This document shows positions 1 through 10,625 of a stretch of 64,000 nucleotides of DNA, piece after piece. This stretch comes from Globodera rostochiensis. Lineage: Eukaryota > Nematoda > Chromadorea > Rhabditida > Heteroderidae. The stretch lies in assembly GCA_018350325.1 (NCBI GenBank), contig JAEVLN010000040.1, positions 124,001 through 188,000 on the forward strand, written 5' to 3'. Below the pieces are notes generated by a model. That model did not search any database. It saw only the letters and a program-made list of their open reading frames with translations, and was not told the DNA's origin. Position 1 is the stretch's first letter. Each line of letters starts with the position of its first letter. Both the position numbers and the translations under genes were made by a program.

Positions 1-145
1 ACAAAAAAATTGTTCTGAATTCGCAAATTCCCCGTTTTCCGGGGGCTTTCGGTCCAAAATTTGAATCAATCAATCAATCAATATTAGATGGAAAATAAAC
101 ATTCGTATTTTGTGGTAAATATATTTTTTAAAATTTTTAATTCAG

Positions 146-388
146 ACGCTGACGCTTCGAATAATTCGACGACAAATCAGTTTGTGGGGATCCAACAACG
201 TAAGGAAACTTTAAAAGGAATTTAATTAAATTTATGAAATGATTAATCGATTTTTTGCAGAGGCTCCGAATGTTAATGAACATCACCCATTTGGAAGACT
301 TTTAATGCGCAGAACATACGTTCCTCCTCCACGCTACAAATACGGTGATCCATTGGGGAAATCTTTTCTGAAAGAAGCCCGGAAATAG
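146..388 (+). CDS. 3' end of unidentified gene (partial)
   Basis: Two exons are visible. The first (146-199) follows a TTCAG acceptor and ends at a GTAAGG donor. The second (261-388) follows TTTTTTGCAG and ends in TAG. They join in phase (C|AG) and give a C-terminus running ADASNNSTTNQFVGIQQ, then APNVNEHHPFGRLLMRR, a short Pro/Tyr stretch (TYVPPPRYKYGDP) and LGKSFLKEARK-stop. The gene begins left of the window. I do not recognise the family. Coding status rests on two good splice sites, the shared phase and a nearby poly(A) signal, not on homology. Confidence 0.5.
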
Positions 389-845
389 CATTGAAAAATT
401 GTTGGAATTACAAATCAATAATCAATATTTCGCCATTTTTTCGTAATAAAACATTCATATTTTTGGCATTTTTCAAAAAAATTTCTTAAGAAAAATGCAA
501 TAAAAACAAAAGTGTACCCTTAAAAATGAAGAAATGTTTTCAAACCAAAAATGCACCTCCTAAAAAAGGACTCTTTCTTGGGCCAAAAATGCCCTCCCCC
601 AAAGATCGAAATTTTCCCTAACATCATTTTCTTAGCTTTGAAAAACGAGATGTGTGCCAATAAATAGAGAGTGCGAGAGAATTAAACAAATTTCCTTTTT
701 TTCTCTAACTATCTCTCGTTTGGCGTTCTATCTCCCCTTTTTTAACCAATAAAAAAGCATCCCGCACTTCGATCCGACAAACTTCCGTTACGTCCGACAG
801 ATTTTTCTCAACTTTTCACCATCCCTAGAAAATAATATACTGGCG
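389..845. other. intergenic, no gene seen
   Basis: AT-rich sequence with homopolymer runs and CT-rich stretches. I see no exon-like segment on either strand. Confidence 0.5.
446..451 (+). promoter_or_regulatory. poly(A) signal AATAAA
   Basis: An AATAAA lies about 60 bases after the TAG stop of the gene ending at 388. Its position suits 3' end formation of that gene. Confidence 0.4.
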
Positions 846-1619
846 CCTCATGCTCGTCTCGTGGTTTAGTAAACCATGGTTAACGGCTTAATGGTTTAGT
901 TAACCGTGGTTAACGGCCGACCCTAACCGGTATGCTCGTCGTTAACCGTGGTTAAGCAAACCATGGTTAAGGCAACAGTGAAGTAAACCGTGGTTAGCGG
1001 CGGCGGGAGCTTAAATGTCCCATTTCCCCAACTAAGCGCCGGGCCAACTGATCATAAAATTAATTTGAATGCCTCCTAATGATTATTTCTAGTTGTAAGG
1101 TAAAATAATTCTATTTTGCCATCAAGTTTAAAAAAAAAAAAAAAAATTCTGTAAAAAACAAACAAAAGATTAAATTTTAAAAAACAAGGAATATCAACAA
1201 ATATTAAAAACATTCAAATAAAACAAATTAAGATCTATTTTCAATTTTTAACATATTTAAAAATATTTTTTTAGCAAAAATAAATCCTTAACCACGCCTC
1301 GAGTTGTGGTTAAAAACTCTTAAGAAAAAATAAACCACGGTTAGATGAGCATAGGATTTTTGGTAAACCATGGTTAACATTCCTTTAACCATGGTTAAGA
1401 AGGGAACAAACCGTGGTTAACGGAACCATGGTTAAGCCTTAACCATGGTTAATAATGAGAAGACGAGCATAAGGAAGGATCAAACCGTGGTTAACGGAAC
1501 CATGCTTAAGCCTTAACCATGGTTAATAATGAGAAGATGAGCATACTGTTTTGAAATTATTAACCGTGGTTTACGTCATTAACCACGGTTTAGCGCTTAA
1601 CCACGAGACGAGCATGAGG
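846..1619. mobile_element. foldback/MITE element built of AACCATGGTTAA repeats
   Basis: The ends are 21-base terminal inverted repeats: CCTCATGCTCGTCTCGTGGTT at 846-866 and its reverse complement at 1599-1619. The interior is filled near both ends with many copies of the palindromes TTAACCATGGTTAA and TTAACCGTGGTTAA and short variants. There is no transposase. This looks like a non-autonomous foldback element whose subterminal arms are arrays of a short palindrome. Confidence 0.75.
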
Positions 1620-2030
1620 CCTCTGCATCCATTAATAAACCCGTTTTTTAATTAATAAGTTTGTTTTCGAGTTATAGCTTAAAAATGTGCATAATTTTTA
1701 TTTTTTTACAGATATTATGGCAAAAAGGATATTATTGTGCAAAAACAATCGTTCGAATTTAGTACCATTCTAAAGCTCTTGATTTGTAGAAGCTATTTGT
1801 AAGTAAGAGCTAAGCGATTGGATAGCTCTCAAGAAGGTTATGCCCACAAATACTAAATTGACGAAATAGTGTGCAAAAGTCAGAGGGACGGTCAGACACA
1901 CTAGAGGCACGAGAGAGAACGTGCACTACTGGAGTGCATCCATGCAGTAGTGTGCAACCCATAGAACTATTGTATTACATTTCTGTGGAAATGATGACTT
2001 ATTTCGGCGAAAAATAGTAATTGAGTGGAG
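1620..2030. other. intergenic, repeat fragments
   Basis: No exon recognised. The stretch around 1770-1850 contains AAGCTAAGCGATTGG-like sequence that recurs at about 55670-55760 inside the glutathione-synthetase-like gene, so this is probably a dispersed repeat. Confidence 0.4.
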
Positions 2031-2110
2031 GGGATTCGAACCCTCAACCCTATTTTGTGTAAAAGCATACAGACCACTAGGACAAAATTTAAATCGTTTC
2101 CAAGCTAGAG
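2030..2110 (-). tRNA. tRNA-like sequence or tRNA-derived SINE, not a clean tRNA
   Basis: On the minus strand there is an A-box-like CTAGTGGT and, about 40 bases on, a good B-box GGTTCGAATCC inside a pairing GAGGGTTCGAATCCCCTC arm. I could not form a canonical 7-nt anticodon loop or a convincing acceptor stem, so a tRNA-derived SINE or tRNA pseudogene is more likely than a working tRNA. Confidence 0.35.
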
Positions 2111-2324
2111 CCCCAAAATTGAGCCGCTGTGAATACACATTAAACATATTTTATTAAATTGCACACAAATTGTACTCATTTTGGGTTTTCTATACAAAAT
2201 TTGTTTCGTCCGATTCATCACAAACGCATTATTTGATAGATAGCGGCATTTTCCCTTTCAAAACAATGTATTCATAAAAGTAGAATTTAAATTGAAGACC
2301 CCAAAACAACAGAAAACAGCGCAG

Positions 2325-2425
2325 AATGTATTTTCAACAAAATCTTGGTAAATATTTTCAACAAAATCTTGGTAAATATTTTCAACAAAAATCTAGGTAA
2401 ATATTTTCAAAAAAATCTTAGTAAA
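2325..2425. repeat. short tandem repeat, about 25-base unit
   Basis: Three to four copies of a unit reading about AATCTTGGTAAATATTTTCA, immediately beyond the stop codon of the minus-strand papain-fold-like gene. Confidence 0.7.
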
Positions 2426-2426
2426 A

Positions 2427-3523
2427 TCATCTCCCCGTCATCTGTAAAACCATCTCCAACCCAATGCGTTGACGATACGTACGGAATGCCTCCGTAGATT
2501 CTTCACCAACTAAATAAATAATAACTTTATTAATGTTTTTTAAACAAAAAAAGTAATTTTCATCGCACTAAAAACCCATAAAGAAAACAGCACAACTTTT
2601 ATACCACGATTATAGAAGTCGCGCGCCCAATGTTGACAGTTGGCATGAAACAATTTCCATTTTGTCCACATGCCACGAAAAACGTCCTCAACTTCTTCAT
2701 ACGAATCATTCAGTTTGGTCTCCGCTTTAATTCCGAACGAGCCACCGTAGTAGCCCCAACTAAAACAATAAAACATAAAGAAATAAGTGGGAAAATCGCG
2801 TTGGATTCGTTTTCAAACTTTTGAATTAAGTTTTGGGAGTGCGAGAATGCTTAAAGGCATCCCCGTAAAAAATAAATGTTGTGCTTTGTAGTTTAAACTA
2901 GGGTGGCACCGGGGAACAGTACTGAAATGTCTTTTCTATGGAACTGAAATTTAGTCCTGGTTTTTTCCAAAACGTTTTTTCGGCCAGTAGTCCCTGTTTT
3001 TTGGCCGGGACTAATTTAGTACCGGTTTTCGCCAAAAGTCCCGGTCCCGTGCCACCCTAGTTTAAACAAACGTTAAGCAATTTGGTCAAAATGCAACGAT
3101 TAAATTGGGTAGGCCTTTGCTTCAATTTGTCATTGAGCAGTAGGGATGCTCGAGAGTTGAAATTACCGAGACTCGAGACCGAGAAATGACCCCGAGACCC
3201 TCCGAGAAATTCCTTGACTCGAGACTCTCGAGCATCCCTATTGACCAGTAAAAACAGAAAATTAGCGCCCACCGGCTTTCCTTGCCGACGTCAATAATTT
3301 CGTAAGTGCACCGGTTCTCTTTGCCACACGCACCACAGACAAAATAAACCAAAACCGCGTGGTGCGTCGCCAACTTCTGTAAAATGACCGTATTTTTTTT
3401 GAATTATAAAATAGAGTTTGTTTTGTAGCTAACCGGCGAGTCGAGTAATTTAACCGGAGCGAGAACGCGGTGCATGCTCCCAATTAGGTGTAGAAGTTCC
3501 ATTGGATGAGCATGTAATTGCAT
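2427..3523 (-). CDS. small papain-fold-like (LRAT/NlpC-type) protein
   Basis: Four exons on the minus strand join in phase: 3523-3434, 3376-3273, 2759-2605 and 2509-2427, for 143 aa and a TGA stop. Exon 2 encodes LATHHAVLVYFVC and, soon after, CTYEIIDVG. Exon 3 encodes KLFHANCQHWARDFYNR. A His in a hydrophobic strand followed about 80 residues later by an Asn-Cys-x-His motif is the layout of LRAT, NlpC/P60 and PPPDE papain-like folds. Family membership is my inference from these two motifs only. The start is the first Met of the first exon I can support; upstream exons cannot be excluded. Two inverted-repeat elements (2891-3067 and 3141-3240) sit in intron 2. Confidence 0.55.
2891..3067. mobile_element. 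MITE-like inverted repeat in an intron
   Basis: The ends are perfect inverted repeats: GTTTAAACTAGGGTGGCAC at 2891-2909 and its complement at 3049-3067. The interior is rich in GGGACTAAATTTAGT-like palindromes. A related piece occurs at about 60740-60800. Confidence 0.7.
3141..3240. repeat. CTCGAGA-type palindromic element
   Basis: Inverted repeat with ends TAGGGATGCTCGAGAGT and ACTCTCGAGCATCCCTA and a Ter-rich middle of GAGACC/CTCGAG motifs. It is the same family as 7605-7726 and related to the other CTCGAGAT blocks in the window. Confidence 0.7.
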
Positions 3524-3599
3524 TTGAACGGCACGATAATGTTGGCAACCGCAGCCACAGGACGGCACTGGCGGCGTCCACTCCGCAGGTGACAAATAT

Positions 3600-3675
3600 G
3601 CTGGAGATGATGATGAAGAAGTTGATGATGAAGATGATGAAGAAGTTGATGAGGAGGATGATGAAGAAGATGATC
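3600..3675. repeat. GAT/GAA trinucleotide microsatellite
   Basis: Imperfect ATGATGATGAAGAAG run. On the minus strand it reads as an Ile/Phe-rich stretch that mimics a signal peptide (from a Met at about 3690), but that frame does not join in phase to the downstream exons. Confidence 0.7.
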
Positions 3676-3699
3676 GATCCCATTTTATGAAAATTTGTA

Positions 3700-5165
3700 T
3701 TCTTCCTATTAGGTTTTATTGTATTTTTCTTAAGCAATTTTCCAAAAAATGTCCGATTTTTAGGGGTGCATTTTCCGTTTTTTAAAGAATTTTCAAAAAT
3801 TTTGAGAATTCTGCTTAACTTCAGCAGGGGGGGGGGGGGTCGGCGGTGCCGATAGGCGTCTTTTGAATTTTTACTCAAATTGTTGTGAGATTTGCAACTA
3901 AAAAATACGGTATTCTTTGAAGCTTTTTAGGAATGGGAGAGGTCCCGGGAAATTTTTGAAGATCTTAACGATCAATTTGTTAAGAAAATTGGTCAAAAAA
4001 TGAAAGGGAACCCCATTATTGTTTTTTTAACGCAAACCCATAACTTTTTGTAGATTTCTAAGCAAAACTGAAGATTTTAACAACTGATCAGGATTTCTTT
4101 TTTGTGTTTTGTAAAAAGGTGTAAAGGAACGGGTAGGTTGAATTTTTATGAGAAACATTCGCTTCAAGAAAATAAAATGGTTTATATGAAAAAAATTTAC
4201 AGAAAAAGAACGGGAAGGAATTTGAGCAATTTGGATACCCGTGATATACATTAATAGTCCTCTATTACTTATGGAGAAAGCTATGTTAATATTCATCATT
4301 AAAATGAATGAATGGAAAAATGGAAAATGCTCCGCCACCTTTTAAATGACGAATCTCCGATGCCGATGCCGTAATGACCCCTTATAGATGGCATTTTCTT
4401 TGACATTTTTGTACACAAAAAAAGGATTCAAACATTCATTCAATTATCAGCAGCAGAAGAGGGGGGGGGGGGGGGGATTTTGCATTTATTTGAATTTGTT
4501 GGGGGCAAAACGTCGACCCAGGCGATTGGCGGTGGAAAGAGCAGGCCGGCCGACACGTATCTGGTGATGTTCATCTTCATCCCACACAATCATGAACAAA
4601 GAAAATCTAAAAAACACTCCAATGACCTCAAACATAATTCAAATAAATTTATGATGATAGGGATTTACTTTTTAATTACAATACTATCTACAATTGCACA
4701 TACGTTGGGTTTTCCACAAATTTTGACCAAAAAGCTACCCCCTATGCTTGAGACATATTTTTTGTGCTCAGTTGATGGTTTTTGGTTTTGAATCTCTTTG
4801 AAACCGAAATTTGAAGACTTTAATTTAATTTTGGCATAACGTAATTTGCTATATTTAAAAATTAAAAAGCATTTAAATTAGCCAAAAAAGTCCAATAATT
4901 AGTGGTGATTAAAGCGCCGGTTTGGGTACCCGGTTATTGGTTAACCGGAATTTTGAAGACCCGGTTTTCGTAACCTAACGTTTAACCGGTACTGTCCTAC
5001 CCTAATTTGTAAGCGCATTAAATTCACTCCACTCAAAAAACAATTACCAATTTATCACAATTTTTCAATTTATTAATCGTAACTTTTGAATTCTTTTCTC
5101 AAAATTTGCGGGGTCAACATTTTGCTGCGAGCGCATAAAATAAAAGAAGATTAATTCCCAAAAGT
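3700..5165. other. intergenic, no supported gene
   Basis: Contains a G-run followed by half of the GATA-loop hairpin motif at about 3828-3860, a second G-run at about 4459-4476, and an ACCGG-rich inverted-repeat fragment at about 4910-5005. Open frames here lack family resemblance or good splice sites. Confidence 0.4.
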
Positions 5166-5166
5166 G

Positions 5167-5337
5167 AATGTCTTTCTCCCGTTTTACAACATTTTGCCAA
5201 AAGCAAACGGCTTATGCTGAACAACAAAAAGCAGATCAAAAAGCATTGAGTACAACGATTGATCAAGTGGGTGGGTTTAAAGTAGCAACCGTGACCAGGA
5301 CTAGGGGATATGATTACCAATTGGCAATGGAAATATA
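5167..5337 (+). CDS. possible short coiled-coil reading frame
   Basis: An open frame of 56 codons starts MSFSRFTTFCQKQTAYAEQQ and continues with a Lys/Gln/Asp-rich helix-like stretch. A GTGGGT that could be a donor follows TTIDQ at about 5268. It resembles the coiled-coil segments found in the SPRY-type genes nearby, but this is weak evidence. Confidence 0.22.
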
Positions 5338-5679
5338 AATTCGAGAATTTAAAACCTAAGCCTAACAAACCCCTAAGCCAGGGGTGGCTTTAGGTTTAAA
5401 AATTTGAACCGGTTCAAAAACCGGGTTAAATGCTCGTCACAATAAAATTTTTGATTGCTTTAACCGGGACCGGGACCAATCGGGACTTTTCAAGGCAAAA
5501 ATTTTTCTTTGATCAAACACTAAAAATTTTAATTATCCGGCAACACATATTGTTGATCTTGATCAACGTCATTGTAACTCGCCTTCCCATTTACTTAAAT
5601 CTACCTAATTGCCCATTTTGTTTGTTATTAAATAATCACATATATTTTCTGAAAAAATCAAAACATTTAGCAAAATTAC

Positions 5680-6262
5680 TTTTCCTCGCAATTCTTCCAA
5701 CTTTCTGTTCGCCTCCATCAGCTCCAATTCCAACTGATTAACTCGACATTTGGCGGCTTCTGAAAATTCTTTAGTAAAACCATCGACAGATACCTAATTT
5801 GTAAGTGCAGTTTTGTTCATATTTAAGGCAATACCCTTTTGTGCTTCAGTCAACGCGTCGATGGTCTGTTGCTGGTTGTTCTGGTACTCCTCCATTTCTG
5901 CATGCAGATGAGCATTTAGCCGTTTCTGATGTTCCAACCCGGCGCGGAGTGCCTTCTGTGAACAAAGGCAAGAAGAGACTCTTTTTTTTTTGGTAGAAAA
6001 TATATTCACATTTTCAAGCTCCAGTTTTGCAACTTTTTTACATTCCTCCATCTGTTCAAACATTTTCTGCTTTTGGTACTCCCGTTCTTCATTGTACTGC
6101 TTCATATCCTTTAAAGTGCAGTGTTCACACAGACCGATATTTTAAGGTAATTTAAGTCCATTTTTATCATTAAAACCGTTAAATTGGATATTTTCTCGAC
6201 AAAATAAAACTCACCACCAAGTGGGACTCATTAGCATTGGTTGAAAAAGTCGAATTAGACAT
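5680..6262 (-). CDS. coiled-coil part of a SPRY-type gene, no SPRY domain found
   Basis: Four minus-strand exons join in phase: 6262-6215 (MSNSTFSTNANESHLV), 6108-6010, 5955-5835 and 5759-5680. The product is almost entirely charged helix: EEREYQKQKMFEQMEECKK, then AEMEEYQNNQQQTIDALTEA, then NQLELELMEANRKLEELRG. Cyst-nematode SPRY proteins often carry an [12 protein letters not shown] coiled coil before the SPRY domain, and that is the basis for the assignment. I find no SPRY exons downstream on this strand, so the gene is either truncated or ends as a coiled-coil protein; if exon 3 is not spliced it reads to a stop at 5794. Confidence 0.45.
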
Positions 6263-6855
6263 GTTAATTTAATAACAAAATTCTAAATTTAGTTTCAAAA
6301 AATGGCAAAAGTTTAAATAGATGAATATAGGGAAATTAATCCAAAAAAAAATTCTATGTTATAATTGTTGGAAAATGTTATAAATAGGGGGTGGGGTGGA
6401 TCCGGCGCCGGACATTTCTGGTCCTCAAGTTCGAACTATAATTCGAACATCGGTGGGCGAAAGTCGTTTTGACTTATTTCAAAAATGGTGCAATTTTGGC
6501 AAAGTGATTTTTCAATTCGCGCGGCTGAAAGGCTATTTCAAGGACATTCTTGAAAATAAGGGCATTTAATTTTTATGCTAAAGGTTGGTTGCTTTACAAG
6601 GGAGGGCTGTCCTTGCCATCCAAGGACGTTGGAGCTTGCTAAACCCTGGGCAAAGCCGGATTTTCGCGCTTGAAGACAAAGAGATTTGCCGAAAATTGGT
6701 GTCGATAAGAGATGTACGTTAATTGGTTTTGTTCTTCTAGAAATAATTAACAAATCTGAAAACAAATTGAATTGACAAAATGTTTTGGTCGACAAAGAAA
6801 AAAACAAAAACTATGGAAACCCTCAACAGCAAAATCCCATAAATCCCCTCGTTTT

Positions 6856-9650
6856 TCACTTTCTAATGCCATCGGCGGCAATGTTGAATTTGAAATTCGG
6901 GCCAAAATTTGCTTCAACTTTAGTGCCCGGATTGAACAACGTGACGCATGGAAACAAAACGGCGGCAAAATCGACAAACAATCCGGCAGTTTCTGTAAAA
7001 ACGAAATAAATAAATTACAAAGAAATTAAATCCATTGGGCCATCGATTAGATCTTTCAATTAAAGAAACAACCCAAAGTTAGGTAAATGCTCTTAATATT
7101 TTTTTCTTTCTCACCCAAACGCCGTCCATTTTTTGTGTAAATGATTTGGCGAGTTGCCAAATCCACGCCGCATCCGATGACGTCGCCTTCCTCAAATTCG
7201 GGCTTTCCTCCGATGTACGGACGCCTATCTTTGAAGTGGAAACATCCCGCGACCGCGTGTCCCCAAAAAGTGCCCCAGCTGTCATATGCGTAAGTGCCTT
7301 TGTGACGTCCAACCCAGCCGTTCAATGGCATTTCTTCCGGCCCAAGTCCAATGAAAATAGCACTAAATATAATTGTTTTTTAAATGAAAAATGCTTTTCA
7401 AAATCATTTCAAAGCTTAACAATTTATTTATTTATTTAACTTACTAATGTTGCTCCAAGATGGTCACTTCGTAGTAAAAAATACCGAAGTCCTTTTTTGG
7501 AATTGGCCGTTCAGCGCGGACAAAGCGCGTCCCTGGAAAAAAAATGTTGTGAATTCTTTTCAAAAACTGTTTAATCAAATCACTTTAAACTGAATAATAT
7601 TTACTAGGGATGCTCGGGAATTGAAATTTACCGAGAACACAAGACCCAAGACCGAGAAATAATCCAGAAACTCGACACCCAAAAAAATCGAGAAATTTCT
7701 CGACTCGAGACTCTCGAGCATCCCTAATATTTACCGCAATTCTCTCCAATGAATTGTACAATCAATCGATCGGGCTCAATTAGCGCGAGTTGGTCGTGAC
7801 ATGCAGCGGAATCCCATCGATTTTGAAGGGTTAGCCCTAAAGAAATATAATTTTATTTTCAAAATATTAAATTTCCATTTTTGCTGGCACTGAATAAAAA
7901 GTGGCACTTTTAAGTATCTCAAAAAGCGGTTAGTTACAAATTTCTGATTTCTATATGTTTGCAATAAATACTCATACCGTATACCTACATGCTTTTAATC
8001 CCACATGCTCTAAGAATCCCCCACTCTCTAATAATGTCGCCCTTTCTGAGAAGGTTAAACTAACCCCCCATGGGGGATTAAAAGTGAATATACGGTATAT
8101 GAGTAGAGGAACTTTGATAGGTAAACGACAGGGTGACCACCTGCTGTAAAAGCACGTCCATTAGTTGGAAATTGCAGCGGGTACAGCTTGGACAGACCGG
8201 CGTACGGATGAGAATGGTGCACATAAATGCTGATGATCTCGTCCCGTGTCAACACTCCGGACGGAACTGTCAAAAGTAAAATTTAACGGAATTTTGGAGT
8301 CGGAATTATGAAAAAAGCTTAGATAAATTTGGCATTTTAAAATTCAAACTGGCCATGATCAGCACTCTGGACGGAACTGTCAAAAGCACAATTCAATACC
8401 GAATTTTGAAGCTATAATAATGTTTCAAAAAAATCCTCCTTTTGTATTGAGATCAGAAATCAAAAAAATTTCGGACATATATGCAGTAATTAGATTTGGC
8501 ATTTTAAAATTCAAATCCAATGAATGACTACCAATTTTCTCAGAAAAATCCTCTTTTGGAATGAGCGGAAAACGAATTTTGAAAAGTGCCGGGCCGAGCA
8601 TTTTGCGTCTATTCGCCGCCGAACGCTTTTTCCCATTTTGACGGCATTTTTTGTCCGCCCAGCGAAGTGCCTAATTATTTTAAAAGGAAATATAAACAAT
8701 AATATTAAAAAAATTAAAGTGATTTTAATTTGTTTAATTATTTTTTATAAATTTACGGCATTCCAAATTGCAATTTCTTCGCTGATCATCAACTCGTCAC
8801 GGTCCAGAATTTCACACAACAATTTTTGATCAATTTGCAAAAACTCTTCAGAGAAGATCAAAGCGTCCGCATTTTCATCGATGTGCTCCAAACACCGGTG
8901 AGCAAAGTCCCGAAATAATAAAATAATTAATTATGGTTGTTTAAAAAACAATAAAATTAATTTAGGCTTAAACATCAATTATAATTTGCCCCCCCCCCCT
9001 CCACCTCTTCTCCAAGAAAGCGAATCTCGTCAAACGCGAAGAAAATATTGTTCAGTTCCGATATGGGAAAGTTCAGGCACGAATTGACAAGTTCAGGAAG
9101 ATTATATTTTTTAGCTTAAATTAAAACTTTAAAAACAGAAAATGAAAATGTGTAAAAATTTTATGACCGGCATAAAGCACAGCGATTGCATTATCCCCGT
9201 TCAGGCCGCTCAAATCGTCTGCATAAATGAAGCTGAGCATTGCCTTGAACGCCCCCACCTCCACGTCGGGCACCTCCACGGCTTTAATCTCTTCCGAAGA
9301 GTCTAAAAAATTCGTTAATTCAAAAAATATTTTAATTATTTTTTCAGTTTACCCCTATTTCGGGCATCAAAAGGGAACATTGCCTTAAAAACGTCGGAGG
9401 CCGCCATCAGAATCAGTTTATGTGCTGGCAGAAGCTTAACAAATTTAAAAATGATATATAATTAATTTAATTGATTGAAATATAATTAATTAAAGTAATT
9501 GAAATACAATTAATTAAAATAAGTATTTCACTAATTTTCAAAACTCGCCTCCTTTTCGTCTCCTCCCCCCACCAAAAAGTGAACGTCCGCCCCATTGCCC
9601 GTGTCCAGCAAATGCTTCATACGGCCAACCGAAGAATTTGGTTTTGGCAT
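6856..9650 (-). CDS. BTB-BACK-SPRY fusion protein
   Basis: Eleven minus-strand exons join in phase from ATG (9650) to TGA (6856): 9650-9549, 9434-9353, 9302-9168, 9114-9005, 8909-8757, 8670-8532, 8266-8141, 7836-7735, 7532-7445, 7362-7115, 6992-6856, giving 473 aa. Residues about 15-120 are a BTB domain ([35 protein letters not shown]). Residues 120-280 are BACK-like ([20 protein letters not shown], then [14 protein letters not shown] and the [16 protein letters not shown] motif). Residues 283-473 are a RanBPM-type SPRY domain ([65 protein letters not shown]). BTB proteins usually act as cullin-3 adaptors and SPRY domains bind partner proteins, so a substrate-recruiting role is an inference. 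No signal peptide is seen. Intron 1 has a GC donor. Exon 5 lacks an AG acceptor (TTTCGG|GAC), a possible splice defect. Two separate genes are possible, but the phase-1 joint favours a fusion. Confidence 0.82.
7605..7726. repeat. CTCGAGA-type palindromic element in SPRY intron
   Basis: Starts TAGGGATGCTCGGG and ends CTCTCGAGCATCCCTA, with CTCGAGA motifs between. It lies in the intron between the first two SPRY exons of the BTB-BACK-SPRY gene. Confidence 0.65.
7971..8103. mobile_element. ACCGTATA MITE, copy 1
   Basis: Ends CTCATACCGTATAC and its near complement TATACGGTATATGAG. The arms carry TTTTAATCCCNCATG and CTCTAATAAT motifs. It sits in intron 7 of the BTB-BACK-SPRY gene, exactly between the BACK and SPRY halves. 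The same family occurs at 11459-11560, 12049-12151, 13375-13495 and 53278-53407. Confidence 0.75.
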
Positions 9651-10625
9651 TTCAAAAAATTATATTTTAAAGGCGTCTGGGAAAAAATAGAAATTAATCT
9701 TTTGCCCGTAGAAGGCAATTAAAATTGAAAAAAATTGAAAATGCTCCTCTAAACCCCGACTTTAAATTCCAAAAGCAAGCCCTAAAGATTTAATTTTTCT
9801 TGACTAAATAATTCAGCCTTAAAAATCGGATTATTCGTTTAAAAAGGTATCAAAAAAAAAAACGGGCGACGGCAAAAGAAACGGATGAAAATGAACAAAA
9901 GAAGGGAAAGAGTTACATATTTTGTGTGTTGAGAACGGCATAACTTTATGCACGGCATTTGCGCGTTGTCTAATCAATAAATCGATCAATATGATGAGAG
10001 AAGGAAAGCAAATGGGAGGTCAGAGAAGCAAAATAGCAGTGCTGGGCGACGCGGGACGAATCCCACCCAAATCGGTGAAAGAAGTAGAAATAGAACCGAG
10101 ACTTTTTTGAACTTTTTTTTGCAATTCACTCATTTATTTTAAGCTCCACAATTAGGAGTGTATTTTTTGTTTAATTGCATTTTTTTAAGCAATTTTTTCA
10201 GAAGAAGCATATTTGACAAGGAATTTTAAAAATCTAAGTATTTTTGAAAAATCTGGGCATTGGAGGGGGGGGGGGGGGGGGGGAGGGAGTCGGCGGTGCC
10301 GATAGGCACTGCCGAGAAAAATTCAAATTTTGACTCAATTTGTTAAGAGATTTTCAATCAAAATTTTAAGCGCGCGTTTTGTCATTATGTGTTTTTCAAA
10401 TCGCTTAAAATTCTGTAACGAATTTTCACCAAAAATGCCATCTTTAGGGGTACAAAAAAGTCTCTTTCCCGAGACTAAAAACCCGAGAGAAGAGACCGAG
10501 ACTCTCGAACAGCTTCTAGTGAAAACCTTCAAATTTCATCTATTTTTATTAATTTTGCTGGTGTAGGCCTAAGCCTAATGAACCCCAAGCCAGGGTGGCT
10601 TAGGCCTAAGCCGCCCTGAGCTTAG
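9651..10625. other. intergenic, repeats only
   Basis: Upstream of the BTB-BACK-SPRY start. Contains a long G-run (about 10264-10283), the GATA-loop hairpin at 10291-10314, an inverted copy (about 10350-10515) of sequence also found at about 58085-58295 inside a GS-like intron, and an AGGCCTAAGCC palindrome cluster at about 10565-10620. No supported gene. Confidence 0.5.
10291..10314. repeat. GATA-loop hairpin motif
   Basis: CGGCGGTGCC, loop GATA, GGCACTGCCG: a 10-base stem with one mismatch. One of several dispersed copies that usually lie beside a G-run. Confidence 0.65.

Noticed and set aside
3450..3690. Signal-peptide-like MGSIIFFIILLINFFIIF on the minus strand before the papain-fold-like gene
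   Set aside because: It comes from a GAT/GAA microsatellite, and its frame does not join in phase with the exon that carries the HHAVLV motif.
4027..4338. Minus-strand frame of 103 codons starting MAEHFPFFHSF
   Set aside because: No splice signals, domain or composition typical of exons in this window; low-complexity Phe/Ile content.
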